From contig NZ_NSLI01000003.1 of the NCBI RefSeq assembly GCF_002288825.1, positions 372,001 to 436,000 of the forward strand: a DNA stretch of 64,000 nucleotides, given 5' to 3'. The notes below the pieces were generated by a model. That model saw nothing but the letters and a program-made list of their open reading frames with translations, was not told the origin of the DNA and did no database searches. The stretch is from Sphingomonas lenta. GTDB lineage: Bacteria > Pseudomonadota > Alphaproteobacteria > Sphingomonadales > Sphingomonadaceae. A program made the position numbers and the translations under genes. This document shows positions 54,705 to 62,514 of the stretch, piece by piece. Each line of letters starts with the position of its first letter. Within the stretch, counting starts at the first letter, position 1.

Positions 54705-54808
54705 GCTACGACCGGTTCAGAGCGCTGCTGCTGACGGGCTGGGCGGCGTCCGCGGCGCTGTTGCTGACGCTGGCGCTGGCGGTCGGGACCGCGGCGGAGC
54801 GCGTCTAG
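54701..54808 (+). CDS. 35-aa single-span membrane peptide coupled to TerC
   Basis: 35 codons; the ATG at 54701 overlaps the terC stop (ATGA). A charged start MSYDRFR is followed by a Leu/Ala-rich span (ALLLTGWAASAALLLTLALA) and a short tail. The size and coupling resemble small transporter-associated membrane peptides. Its last codons overlap the end of the convergent mliC-like gene. Unrecognised; translation is inferred from the overlap. Confidence 0.5.
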   Translation: MSYDRFRALLLTGWAASAALLLTLALAVGTAAERV

Positions 54809-55119
54809 GCGGCGGGCGCGACGCAGTCGAGCGGCGCGCCGTTCGCCGGCGTCCAGCTGATCCGCGTGGGCTCGCCGCTGAGCGTGCCCGCCTCGCCCGC
54901 GTAGAGGAAGCCCGTCTCGGCGCGGCGCTGCGGCAGCTCGACGACGCGCCCGTTCGGCTCGACCAGGCGGGCGCGGCGATCGAGGAAGGTGGCGGTGACG
55001 GACGCGCCCGTCTGGCAGCGGAACATGACGGTGCGCGGGTCGGGCAGGTTGACGGGGCGGAGCGGCATGCAGCCCGCGAGCGGCAGAATGACGAGGATCA
55101 GGCGGGCGTGGCTGGGCAT
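54805..55119 (-). CDS. MliC-family lipoprotein (C-type lysozyme inhibitor)
   Basis: 104 aa from the ATG at 55119 with AAGGAGAT upstream. The signal peptide ends in the lipobox LAGC (Cys at about 17). The mature beta-barrel starts MFRCQTGASVTATFLD and ends GAPLDCVA; the two Cys should form the MliC disulfide. MliC proteins sit in the outer membrane and block C-type lysozyme. A basic patch replaces part of the usual inhibitor loop, so inhibition is not certain. Confidence 0.78.
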   Translation of the reverse strand: MPSHARLILVILPLAGCMPLRPVNLPDPRTVMFRCQTGASVTATFLDRRARLVEPNGRVVELPQRRAETGFLYAGEAGTLSGEPTRISWTPANGAPLDCVAPAA

Positions 55120-55262
55120 GGTGATCTCCTTCGGTTCGGGCCTGTCTAAGCGCTCCGCCGCGATCGGGGAACGCCCGCCCGCAGCGCCGAGCCGCGGATT
55201 CCAGGGTGGGGCCGTCGAACAGCGCGTGGCCCCGGCGCAGCATGTCGCGGGCGCCGCCGCGG

Positions 55263-56216
55263 TCACGACCGCGCCCGCACCCAATCGACCAGCGCGCGCT
55301 TGAGCGCGGGCGCCACCGAATAGTCGGTGAGCTTCGAATAGTCGGTGACGCCCGGCGGGTTGGGCGTGAGCAGATGGCCGACCTCCGGCAGCGCGACATA
55401 GTCGACCTGCACGTTGCCCGCGCTGCGCATCGCCTCGGCGAGCCGGCGGCCCTGGGGCGGGGTGACCTGCCAATCCTCCATCGACTCCAGGATCAGCGCG
55501 GGCTTGGTGACGGCGCGGGCCGCCGCTTCGCCGTCATAGTCGAGGAGGTCGGCGAGCGAGGGTCGCGACTCCATGAACGCGATGTCCTTGGCGTAGGCCT
55601 CCGCGACGGCGGCCTCCCATTCGGCGTTGGTCTGGCCCGGCTTGCGCGGCGTCTCGATGCGGACCTGCCCGCGCATCATCTCACGGCCGGACAGGGCGGG
55701 CGCGCCCGCGACGGCGATGCCCGCCACCAGCGGGTCGGTCGCGGCGAGGCGCATCGCGAACACCGCGCCCTCGCTGTGGCCGAACACGTAGACGCGGCGG
55801 CGGTCGACGCCCGGCTGCTCGGCGGCGCGGTGCAGGATGAGCTGCGCGTCGGCCTGGAGGTCGAGCGAGCGCGCGACCTTGTGGTCGCCGGTGGACAGGC
55901 CCGTGTTGCGCTCGTCGAAGCGGACCACGCCGACGCCCGCCGAGAGCAGCGCCTGCGCCAGATCGTCGTGCGGACGGTAGCGGCCGTCGAAGCCCGAGAA
56001 GTCGCGCGACTGGCGGCCGGTGCCGCTGATCAGCATGACGACGGGCGCGTCGCCCCGCGCGTCGGCGGGAAGCAGCAGTTCGCCCGCCATCCGGTGCCCC
56101 TGCGGTGAGAGGGCGGCGAGCTCCGTCCACTTCGCCGCGGCCACGGCGGGTGCGGGGGCGGGCGGGGTGACTGCGGCTTCGGGCGAGAGCATGGCGGCGG
56201 CGAAGAGCAGCAACAT
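55263..56216 (-). CDS. Secreted alpha/beta hydrolase (serine esterase/peptidase-like)
   Basis: 317 aa from the ATG at 56216. A signal peptide of ~20 residues and a Pro/Ala linker precede an alpha/beta hydrolase domain: VVMLISGTGRQSRDF (oxyanion strand), GVVRFDERNTGLSTG, nucleophile VFGHSEGA (Ser148), acid in ILESMEDWQVTPP and His in LPEVGHLL. It resembles periplasmic dienelactone-hydrolase/peptidase-like proteins; substrate unknown. It is divergent from the fumarase gene. Confidence 0.8.
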   Translation of the reverse strand: MLLLFAAAMLSPEAAVTPPAPAPAVAAAKWTELAALSPQGHRMAGELLLPADARGDAPVVMLISGTGRQSRDFSGFDGRYRPHDDLAQALLSAGVGVVRFDERNTGLSTGDHKVARSLDLQADAQLILHRAAEQPGVDRRRVYVFGHSEGAVFAMRLAATDPLVAGIAVAGAPALSGREMMRGQVRIETPRKPGQTNAEWEAAVAEAYAKDIAFMESRPSLADLLDYDGEAAARAVTKPALILESMEDWQVTPPQGRRLAEAMRSAGNVQVDYVALPEVGHLLTPNPPGVTDYSKLTDYSVAPALKRALVDWVRARS

Positions 56217-56357
56217 GGACGACCTCCGAGCTGTTATAGGATGGTGATACACTCGCTGACCGTCCGGCGGAACGGCGGCTCGGGCGGCTTCGTCGCAATT
56301 TGGGCGAAGAGGCGCGGCGTTGCGCGCGCCGACGCGGCCGCGCTACAGCCCCGCGCC

Positions 56358-57875
56358 ATGACCATCATCCGCGAAGCAGACCTGATCGAGAGCGTCGCTG
56401 ACGCGCTGCAGTTCATCAGCTACTACCATCCCATGGATTACATCCGCGCGCTGGGCGAGGCGTACCGCGCCGAGAAGTCGCCGGCCGCCAAGGACGCGAT
56501 CGCGCAGATCCTGACCAACAGCCGCATGTGCGCGGAGGGGCACCGGCCGATCTGCCAGGACACCGGCATCGTCACCGTGTTCGTGCGCTGGGGGCAGGAG
56601 TGCCGGCTGGAGTCGGCGCGGAGCCTACAGGAGGTGATCGACGAGGGCGTGCGCCGCGCCTATCTCCATCCGGAGAATCGCTTACGCGCCTCCATCCTTG
56701 CCGACCCGGCCTTCACGCGGCGCAATACCAAGGACAACACGCCCTCCGTGCTACACGTCGAGATGGTGCCGGGCGCGACGGTGTCGATCGACGTCGCGGC
56801 CAAGGGCGGCGGGTCGGAGAACAAGTCCAAGTTCAAGATGATGAACCCGTCCGATTCGATCGTGGACTGGGTGCTGGAGATGGTGCCGCAGATGGGCGCG
56901 GGCTGGTGCCCGCCCGGCATGCTGGGCATCGGCATCGGCGGCACCGCGGAGAAGGCGATGCTGCTCGCCAAACAGTCGCTGATGGGCCAGATCGACATGG
57001 GCGTTCTAAAGGAGCGGGGCCCACGCGACGACCTGGAGGCGCTCCGGATCGAGATCTTCGACAAGGTCAACGCGCTGGGCATCGGCGCGCAAGGGCTGGG
57101 CGGGCTGGCGACGATCCTGGACGTCAAGATCCTCGACTGGCCGACGCACGCAGCGTCCAAGCCCGTCGCCATGATCCCCAACTGCGCTGCGACGCGCCAC
57201 GCGCATTTCACGCTCGACGGATCGGGGCCGGTCTATCTGGAGCCGCCAAAGCTGTCGGAATGGCCGGAGGTGAACTGGACGCCCGACAAGGCGGCGATCC
57301 GGGTCGACCTCGATACGCTCACGCCGGAGGTGGTGCGGAGCTGGAAGCAGGGCGACCGGCTGCTCCTGAACGGCAGGATGCTCACCGGCCGCGACGCCGC
57401 GCACAAGCGGATCAAGGACATGCTCGACCGGGGCGAGCAGTTGCCCGTCGAGTTCCGCGGGCGCGTGATCTACTATGTCGGTCCCGTCGATCCGGTCGGC
57501 GAAGAGGTGGTCGGCCCGGCCGGCCCCACCACCGCCACGCGCATGGACAAGTTCACGCGGATGATGCTCGAGCAGGGCCTGCTCGCCATGGTCGGCAAGG
57601 CGGAGCGCGGGCCGGCGGCGGTCGACGCGATCCGGGACCACCGGTCGGCGTATCTGATGGCGGTGGGGGGCGCGGCCTATCTCGTCGCGCGGGCGATAAA
57701 AGGGTCGAAGGTCGTCGGCTTCGAGGACCTCGGCATGGAGGCGATCTACGAGTTCGAGGTGGAGGACTTCCCCGTCACCGTCGCGGTGGATGCGGAGGGG
57801 GAGAATGTGCACCGGCTCGCGCCGCTCGCGTGGCGGAAGCGGATCGCGGAGGAGGGGTTGTTGCAACCGGCCTGA
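56358..57875 (+). CDS. Fumarate hydratase, class I ([4Fe-4S])
   Basis: 505 aa from the ATG at 56358. The N-terminal all-helical domain and cluster ligand are in GHRPICQDTGIVTVFVRWG; two more Cys lie downstream (GAGWCPPGMLGIGIGG and MIPNCAATRHAHF). The C-terminal swivel domain has LLLNGRMLTGRDAAHKRIKDML. It hydrates fumarate to malate in the TCA cycle and depends on an oxygen-sensitive cluster, hence on the SUF system. The single-chain class I form (FumA/FumB type) is usual in this lineage. Confidence 0.94.
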   Translation: MTIIREADLIESVADALQFISYYHPMDYIRALGEAYRAEKSPAAKDAIAQILTNSRMCAEGHRPICQDTGIVTVFVRWGQECRLESARSLQEVIDEGVRRAYLHPENRLRASILADPAFTRRNTKDNTPSVLHVEMVPGATVSIDVAAKGGGSENKSKFKMMNPSDSIVDWVLEMVPQMGAGWCPPGMLGIGIGGTAEKAMLLAKQSLMGQIDMGVLKERGPRDDLEALRIEIFDKVNALGIGAQGLGGLATILDVKILDWPTHAASKPVAMIPNCAATRHAHFTLDGSGPVYLEPPKLSEWPEVNWTPDKAAIRVDLDTLTPEVVRSWKQGDRLLLNGRMLTGRDAAHKRIKDMLDRGEQLPVEFRGRVIYYVGPVDPVGEEVVGPAGPTTATRMDKFTRMMLEQGLLAMVGKAERGPAAVDAIRDHRSAYLMAVGGAAYLVARAIKGSKVVGFEDLGMEAIYEFEVEDFPVTVAVDAEGENVHRLAPLAWRKRIAEEGLLQPA

Positions 57876-57881
57876 GTTTAA

Positions 57882-57974
57882 GCGCCGCGGCAAAGCCGCG
57901 TCGTCGACCGTAGCTTCGCTACGCCGGCCGGGCTGGGGCGTCTCGCTTCAAGCTTCGCTCGGCGCGTGCGCCCT
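57882..57974 (-). repeat. Dispersed intergenic repeat, copy 2
   Basis: Reverse complement of the repeat at 12037-12129, about 85-90% identical by eye. This copy contains an extra inner palindrome GTAGC-GAA-GCTAC at about 57910-57922. It begins just after the fumarase stop. Confidence 0.7.
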
Positions 57975-57983
57975 GCGCATGTG

Positions 57984-58023
57984 AAAAGGACCTGCCGGGC
58001 GTCTCCCGACGACCCGACAGGCC
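57984..58023 (-). terminator. Intrinsic terminator (minus strand)
   Basis: Read on the minus strand, GGCCTGTCGGG pairs with CCCGGCAGGTCC (one bulge, one G-T), closing a loop, and is followed by TTTTCAC. It ends the short minus-strand unit starting near 58250. Confidence 0.6.
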
Positions 58024-58140
58024 CCTTTGCATGGTCAGCGGCCGGAGAGCTCCAGCCCGGGAGACCATGAAGCCGCTTTCGGTTCAGGCCGGACGCCTTG
58101 ATCGGGGAGGATGCCCCGAGCGCCCGAAACCGTTCGAACC

Positions 58141-58197
58141 TTAGCGGCCAGTCCCCCGAACGAACTGAACCGACCCCATTGCTGAACCATGAGACAT
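58141..58197 (-). CDS. 18-aa ORF behind a perfect Shine-Dalgarno
   Basis: ATG at 58197, 7 nt after GGAGG in AAAGGAGGTGATCC. The predicted peptide MSHGSAMGSVQFVRGTGR ends at TAA 58141-58143. The overlapping 51-aa frame from 58190 is the alternative. Which, if either, is translated cannot be decided from sequence. Confidence 0.35.
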   Translation of the reverse strand: MSHGSAMGSVQFVRGTGR

Positions 58198-58297
58198 CGG
58201 ATCACCTCCTTTCGCTTGTGGATAGCCAAATGCGGGTGTTCCCACCCGCCCGGTCAATGTGCGACGGGGTTCCGGGTTCCGCAAGAGGTGTTTGCGA

Positions 58298-58825
58298 TCA
58301 GCTGCGGCAGTCCTCGGTGACGCGTGCCACTTCGGGATAGGCGGGCACGACGAGCGGCGCTTGGCCCGAACGTTCCACGGTGAAACGCCCGCGGCTGAAG
58401 GCGAGCGCGTCGAGCAGCGGGTCGCTCGGCGTGAGCGCGGCGGCGGCGTAGGGGAGCGCGCCGCCCGTCGGTTGCAACGCGAGCTGGCGCGTGGCGCTGG
58501 TGGTGCGCAGCGTCGCCTGAGCCGGCTGCGTCCCGGCGACCGACAGGTAGACGCGCCGCTCGCCGAGGTCGCAGCGCAGCGTCAGGCGCGCGTCGGCGTT
58601 GGCGTCCCCGAACAGCGCCACGGAGCCGCGCGCGTCGCGGCGGTAGTTCCAGGTGCCGGGCGTCAGCGGCCAGTCGCGCCAGTCGGGGCCGAGCGCGGGC
58701 ACCGGCGGAGGCGGCGGGGTGGGCGCGGCGGCGACGGGCGTCGGGGCGGGCGCGGGCGCTGGCGGGCGGCTCGCGGGGACGCAGGCGACGATGAGGAGCG
58801 GGAGGAGGGTGACGGAACGCTTCAT
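58298..58825 (-). CDS. Hypothetical proline-rich lipoprotein
   Basis: 175 aa. The signal peptide ends in LIVAC (lipobox, Cys at 15), followed by a Pro/Ala linker of ~28 residues. A compact C-terminal domain begins WRDWPLTPGTWNYRRDARGSVALFG and contains a Cys in LRCDLGERRVYLSV and a last Cys near the end, possibly a disulfide. Function not recognised; the domain shape suggests a small beta-sandwich in the periplasm. Confidence 0.65.
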   Translation of the reverse strand: MKRSVTLLPLLIVACVPASRPPAPAPAPTPVAAAPTPPPPPVPALGPDWRDWPLTPGTWNYRRDARGSVALFGDANADARLTLRCDLGERRVYLSVAGTQPAQATLRTTSATRQLALQPTGGALPYAAAALTPSDPLLDALAFSRGRFTVERSGQAPLVVPAYPEVARVTEDCRS

Positions 58826-58929
58826 GGGCGTAGCCTAGGCGTAAGCGCTTCGGTCCCTCAAGCCCGGGCGCGTCGGAACCGGGCGTGGGCGAGGCCGGTT
58901 GAGGGACGGCAAGCAGGAGACCCCGATCG

Positions 58930-59295
58930 ATGGCCACGCCCGACGCCCCCACGCAGCAGCTCGCCCAAGCGGCGCTGTCCAGCAGCATGAAGGTGGAGAG
59001 CCGCGACGGCGACGTGACCGGCTCCGTCTACTCGTTCCTGGTGCACAAGGACTCGGGGCGCGTCACGCACGCGGTGCTCAGCCTCGGCGGCTTCCTGGGC
59101 GTCGGTAAGAGCTACTACCCGCTGCCCTTCGAGCTGCTGCAGTTTGACCCCGTGCGTGACCGCTACGTCGTCACGGTGGACAAGCGCATGCTGGAGGGCG
59201 GGCCGAGCTGGGCGTCGAACGCGCCGGTGTTCGACCAGGCGTACGCCGACCGGGTGGCGAGCTACTACGGGGTCAGGGCGGAGCGGCTGGCCTAG
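58930..59295 (+). CDS. PRC-barrel domain protein
   Basis: 121 aa from the ATG at 58930. A PRC-barrel core: SSSMKVESRDGDVTGSVYSFLVHKDSGRVTHAVLSLGGFLGVGKSYYPLPFELL pattern (residues about 18-70), then a charged tail with YADRVASYYGV. PRC-barrel proteins of this size occur in stress-related or envelope-associated contexts in alphaproteobacteria; the function here is unknown. It ends convergently with the oxidoreductase gene, overlapping by 4 nt. Confidence 0.78.
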   Translation: MATPDAPTQQLAQAALSSSMKVESRDGDVTGSVYSFLVHKDSGRVTHAVLSLGGFLGVGKSYYPLPFELLQFDPVRDRYVVTVDKRMLEGGPSWASNAPVFDQAYADRVASYYGVRAERLA

Positions 59296-60974
59296 GCCGC
59301 GGCGGGCACCGGGGCGGGGGCGAGGTACTGGTGGATGGACGATACGACCACCGATCCCTCGCCGACCGAGGAGGCGACGCGCTTGACGCTGCCTGAGCGC
59401 ACGTCGCCGATCGCGAACACGCCCGCCCGGCTGGTGGCGTAGGGCGACACCGCCGACACGCCGTCCGGGGCGTGGCCCGTGCGCACGAAGCCCTTGGCGT
59501 CGAGCTCCAGGCAGTCGGCGACCCAGTCGGTGTTGGGCTCGGCGCCGATCATCACGAACAGGTTGCCGATGTCCTTGGTCTCGGACGCACCCGTGTCGCG
59601 ATCGGTCCAGGTGACCCGGCGTAGGTACTTGTCGCCGTCGAGCGCGGTGATCTCGGTGCGCGCGTGAAGCGTGATCTTGGGCGACTGCTCGATGCGTTGG
59701 ACGAGGTAGTCGGACATAGTCTCAGCCAGCCCCGGCCCACGCACCAGGATGTGCACGTGGCCGACGGTGCGCGACAGGAACACCGCCGCCTGCCCCGCCG
59801 AGTTGCCGCCGCCGATCACCGCCACTTCCTCGCGGCCGCAGATCTGCTGCTCCAAGGCGGTCGCGGCGTAGTGGATGCCCGCACCCTCGAACCGCTCGTA
59901 ATTCTCGACCGCCAGCTTGCGGTAGCGGGCGCCGGTGGCGACCACGACGCTCCTCGCCTGGATCGCGCCGCCGTCGTCCAGCTCGAGGCGGAAAGGCTGG
60001 TCGTCGCAGGCGAGCCGGCGGACGCCGCGTGAGATGGCGAGGCGCGCCCCGAACTTCTGCGCCTGGATCTGCGCGCGGCCCGCCAGCGCCTGGCCGGAGA
60101 TGCCGGTGGGGAAGCCGAGATAGTTCTCGATCTTGGACGAGGTGCCCGCCTGGCCCCCGGGCGCGATGCTCTCGACCACCACCGTGTCCAACCCCTCGGA
60201 CGCGGCGTATACGGCCGCCGCGAGCCCGCCCGGCCCAGCGCCGACGACCGCGACGTCGAATACATGATCGGGATCGATCGCTTCCGTCAGCCCGAGCCGG
60301 TCGGCGAGTGCGGCGTTGGAGGGATTGCGCAGCACCGAATGGTCCGGGAGCATGACGACGGGCAGCGCGTCGTCGCCCACGTCCAGCCCGTTCAGCACGC
60401 GGCCCGTGTCCTCCACCTCCGCGTCGATCAAGCGGTGCGGGTAGCCGTTGCGGCTGAGGAAGCGCTGGAGCCGGAGCGTGTCGCCGTCATGCGCCGCGCC
60501 CACCAGCACCACGCCGCCCTGCGCGTAGCGGATCAGGCCCACGCGCCGGAGGATGAAGGCGCGCATGATGATCTCGCCGATGTCGGGCTCGGCGGTGATC
60601 AGGCGGCGGAACTCGGCGCGCGGCACGCGCAGCACGCGGCTGGGGCGGCCCGTGCGGCCCCAGACAAGGATCTCGCGATCGTTGAAGAGGTCGAGCTCGC
60701 CGGTGAACTGGCTGTCGCCATGGACGGTGAAGACGTTGGCGTTCCCGTCCTCGTCCAGGTCGTAGATCTCGATCGCGCCATCCACGACGACCCAGAAGTC
60801 GACGGAACGCTCGCCGCGCGAGAAGAGCACGGCGCCGGCCGGCAACGCCCGCTCCTCGCCATAGGGGCGGACGCGGTCCATCTGCTCGCGCGTGAGCTTC
60901 GGAAGGGTTTGCGCTTCGCGGGCGTACGGGTCGGTGGGGTCGACGCCCGCGACCTCGACGGGGTTCGTGCTCAT
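59292..60974 (-). CDS. Cyclic-nucleotide-binding domain fused to a thioredoxin-reductase-like flavoprotein
   Basis: 560 aa. The N-terminal cNMP-binding domain (about 30-150) has the DFWVVVDGAIEIYDLDEDGN pattern; a thioredoxin-like or linker part follows (about 160-230). The TrxR-like domain has VVGAGPGGLAAAVYA for FAD, KIENYLGFPTGISG, and a second GxGxxG in VAVIGGGNSAGQAAV. The CxxC redox pair of thioredoxin reductases is missing (only one Cys in QQICGREE), so it is not a normal thioredoxin reductase. It may reduce another substrate under cyclic-nucleotide or small-ligand control. Confidence 0.82.
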   Translation of the reverse strand: MSTNPVEVAGVDPTDPYAREAQTLPKLTREQMDRVRPYGEERALPAGAVLFSRGERSVDFWVVVDGAIEIYDLDEDGNANVFTVHGDSQFTGELDLFNDREILVWGRTGRPSRVLRVPRAEFRRLITAEPDIGEIIMRAFILRRVGLIRYAQGGVVLVGAAHDGDTLRLQRFLSRNGYPHRLIDAEVEDTGRVLNGLDVGDDALPVVMLPDHSVLRNPSNAALADRLGLTEAIDPDHVFDVAVVGAGPGGLAAAVYAASEGLDTVVVESIAPGGQAGTSSKIENYLGFPTGISGQALAGRAQIQAQKFGARLAISRGVRRLACDDQPFRLELDDGGAIQARSVVVATGARYRKLAVENYERFEGAGIHYAATALEQQICGREEVAVIGGGNSAGQAAVFLSRTVGHVHILVRGPGLAETMSDYLVQRIEQSPKITLHARTEITALDGDKYLRRVTWTDRDTGASETKDIGNLFVMIGAEPNTDWVADCLELDAKGFVRTGHAPDGVSAVSPYATSRAGVFAIGDVRSGSVKRVASSVGEGSVVVSSIHQYLAPAPVPAAA

Positions 60975-61054
60975 TCGGGTTCCTCCCCGCGTTCAGCAGC
61001 CCATGTAGGGCCGAAACGGTTGAGGCTCCAGTGCCGCCCGTGCGTTGCGGCCGC

Positions 61055-61531
61055 ATGACGAAGACCTCCTCGCGCGCCGCGCTGCTCCACGTCGCGATCC
61101 AGGACCTGCACGCGGGCAAGGCGGCGCAGGTCGAGCGGCTGCCGGCGTTGGCGGAAGCGGCGCGCGATCCGGCGCTAAAGGCGCTGCTCGCGGCCGAGGT
61201 GGAACGGGTGCGCGAGCAGGCGGCGCGGCTGGCGGAGGCGGGCGGCGACATGGGCGGGCCGGCGAACTTATGGATGGGCGGCATCCTCGACGACGCGGAG
61301 CGGGACGCGCGGACCCATCAGCCTGGGCCGCTGCTCGACGTGGCGCTGGTGGGCGCGGTCCGAAAGGCGAAGGCGGCGGAGATCGTGTCGTCCGAAACCG
61401 CGGTCGCGTTGGCGCGGGCGGAGGGGCTCGGTGCGATCGGGGCGGCGGTGGCGGCGAACCGGGCGGAGGAGGTGGAGAGCGACCGGGCGCTGAAGGAGCG
61501 GTTGGGGGTGCTGGCCGGCACCGCATCATGA
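61055..61531 (+). CDS. DUF892-like ferritin-fold protein
   Basis: 158 aa from the ATG at 61055. All-helical, Ala/Glu-rich: HVAIQDLHAGKAAQVERLPALAEAA, ALLAAEVERVREQAARLAE, and a third helix pair with GAVRKAKAAEIVSSETAVALA. The helix-bundle layout with Asp/Glu/His at mid-helix fits DUF892 (YciE/YciF-type), linked to stress in enterics. Metal ligands cannot be assigned with certainty. It is divergent from the oxidoreductase gene. Confidence 0.6.
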   Translation: MTKTSSRAALLHVAIQDLHAGKAAQVERLPALAEAARDPALKALLAAEVERVREQAARLAEAGGDMGGPANLWMGGILDDAERDARTHQPGPLLDVALVGAVRKAKAAEIVSSETAVALARAEGLGAIGAAVAANRAEEVESDRALKERLGVLAGTAS

Positions 61532-61533
61532 AC

Positions 61534-61638
61534 CGTCATGCCGGGCTTGACCCGGCATCCACGCGCGTCCGCTGCTCACGAGCGCACCGTCCGCAGACAA
61601 GGACGCGCATGGACCCCGGGTCAAGCCCAGGGTGACGG
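61534..61638. repeat. Inverted pair of GTCATGCCGGGCTTGACC-type repeats
   Basis: Unit 61534-61560 and its diverged inverted partner 61609-61638 flank GCGTCC...GGACGC complementary blocks. Same family as 24903-25037 and 26169-26273. It lies between convergent genes. Confidence 0.7.
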
Positions 61639-61659
61639 AGTGGGTTCGGTGCTAGGGCG

Positions 61660-62514
61660 CTACCGCCCCCGCCCGGCCATGGTCGGCTTGACCAGATGCT
61701 CGATGAAGTTGCGCAGCTCCAGCGACCGCCGATCGCGATTCGCCAGCTCGTCGTCTACCCCCAACCGCCAGCGCAGGTCGCGGCGATCCGGCTCGCGCGC
61801 GAGCGCGTCGAGGAGCGCGGATTGCAGCTCCACCTCGGCGCGGTCGCGCACCAGCCCGGCCTCGACCAGGTCGTCCGCGTCGCGGCGGAGCGCGGCGGCC
61901 ATGTCGGATAGCGGCAGCTCGGGATGGTATTGCACGCCCCAGAACACGCCCGGGCCCATGCGGATTTCCGCCGCCTGGACCTCCGTCTCGTTGTTGCGGG
62001 CCAAGAGCAGCGCGCCGTCGGGCAGCCGCTCGACCTCGTCGTTGTGGATGGTGATCGCATCCCAGGCGGGCGCGCGGCCGGCGAGCAGCGGGTGCGCGCG
62101 GCCCTGGTCGGTCGGCGTGATGCGGCGCGTGATCCCGGCCTCGCGCCGCTTGCCCATCGAGCGCACGACGCCGCCCGCCGCGGCGGCGGCGACCTGGAGC
62201 CCGGCGCAGGAGCCGAAAGACGGCGTGCCGCTGGCGAAGACGCGGCGCATGAACTCGATCTCGCGCCGAGCCTCCGGCGTGTCCTCGTAAACGTGGAGCG
62301 GCGAGCCGGTCAGGAACACTGCGTCGTAGCCGGCGAGCGTTTCCCGATCAGGAATTTCATCGTCCGCGTCTGCGGGGGTGGCGCGCTCCACCTCTGCCCC
62401 GGGCGCGAGCTGCAGCAACAAGTCGCGGAACGTCTCGCCCGAGCTACGCCCGACATTCGCGCGGCGGCGCTCGCGCGCGTCGGGCGGCTCGCTTTCCGCG
62501 ACGAGAAACCTCAT
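61660..62514 (-). CDS. Class I glutamine amidotransferase (GMP-synthase-like domain)
   Basis: 284 aa from the ATG at 62514. Triad visible: Cys103 in SFGSCAGLQVA, His197 and Glu199 in WGVQYHPELPL. An extra ~50 C-terminal residues are Arg/Asp/Leu-rich. Free-standing GATases of this type act on glutamine or gamma-glutamyl compounds; the partner synthase is not nearby. It overlaps the isochorismatase-type gene upstream by 4 nt (ATGA), so the two probably share a pathway. Confidence 0.82.
   Translation of the reverse strand: MRFLVAESEPPDARERRRANVGRSSGETFRDLLLQLAPGAEVERATPADADDEIPDRETLAGYDAVFLTGSPLHVYEDTPEARREIEFMRRVFASGTPSFGSCAGLQVAAAAAGGVVRSMGKRREAGITRRITPTDQGRAHPLLAGRAPAWDAITIHNDEVERLPDGALLLARNNETEVQAAEIRMGPGVFWGVQYHPELPLSDMAAALRRDADDLVEAGLVRDRAEVELQSALLDALAREPDRRDLRWRLGVDDELANRDRRSLELRNFIEHLVKPTMAGRGR

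Larger units (their letters stand above)
57984..58251 (-). ncRNA. Short minus-strand transcription unit with a perfect anti-16S Shine-Dalgarno and tiny ORF
   Basis: In 5' to 3' order on the minus strand: TTGACC at about 58255-58250, then a 7-bp hairpin closed by GGAA (58249-58232). A 14-15-nt Shine-Dalgarno follows (58213-58199) that complements the whole 16S rRNA 3' tail GGATCACCTCCTTTC. An ATG at 58197 has ideal spacing and opens an 18-codon ORF ending at 58141. A second frame starts at the ATG at 58190 and gives 51 aa (MVQQWGRFSSFGG..., ending 58035). The terminator ends it near 57984. It could be a leader-peptide mRNA, a ribosome-titrating RNA or a small protein gene. Confidence 0.45.

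Noticed and set aside
58195..58215. Fragment of a 16S rRNA gene
   Set aside because: Only the last ~15 bases match; nothing of helix 45 or upstream 16S sequence is present, so the match is better explained as a minus-strand Shine-Dalgarno.
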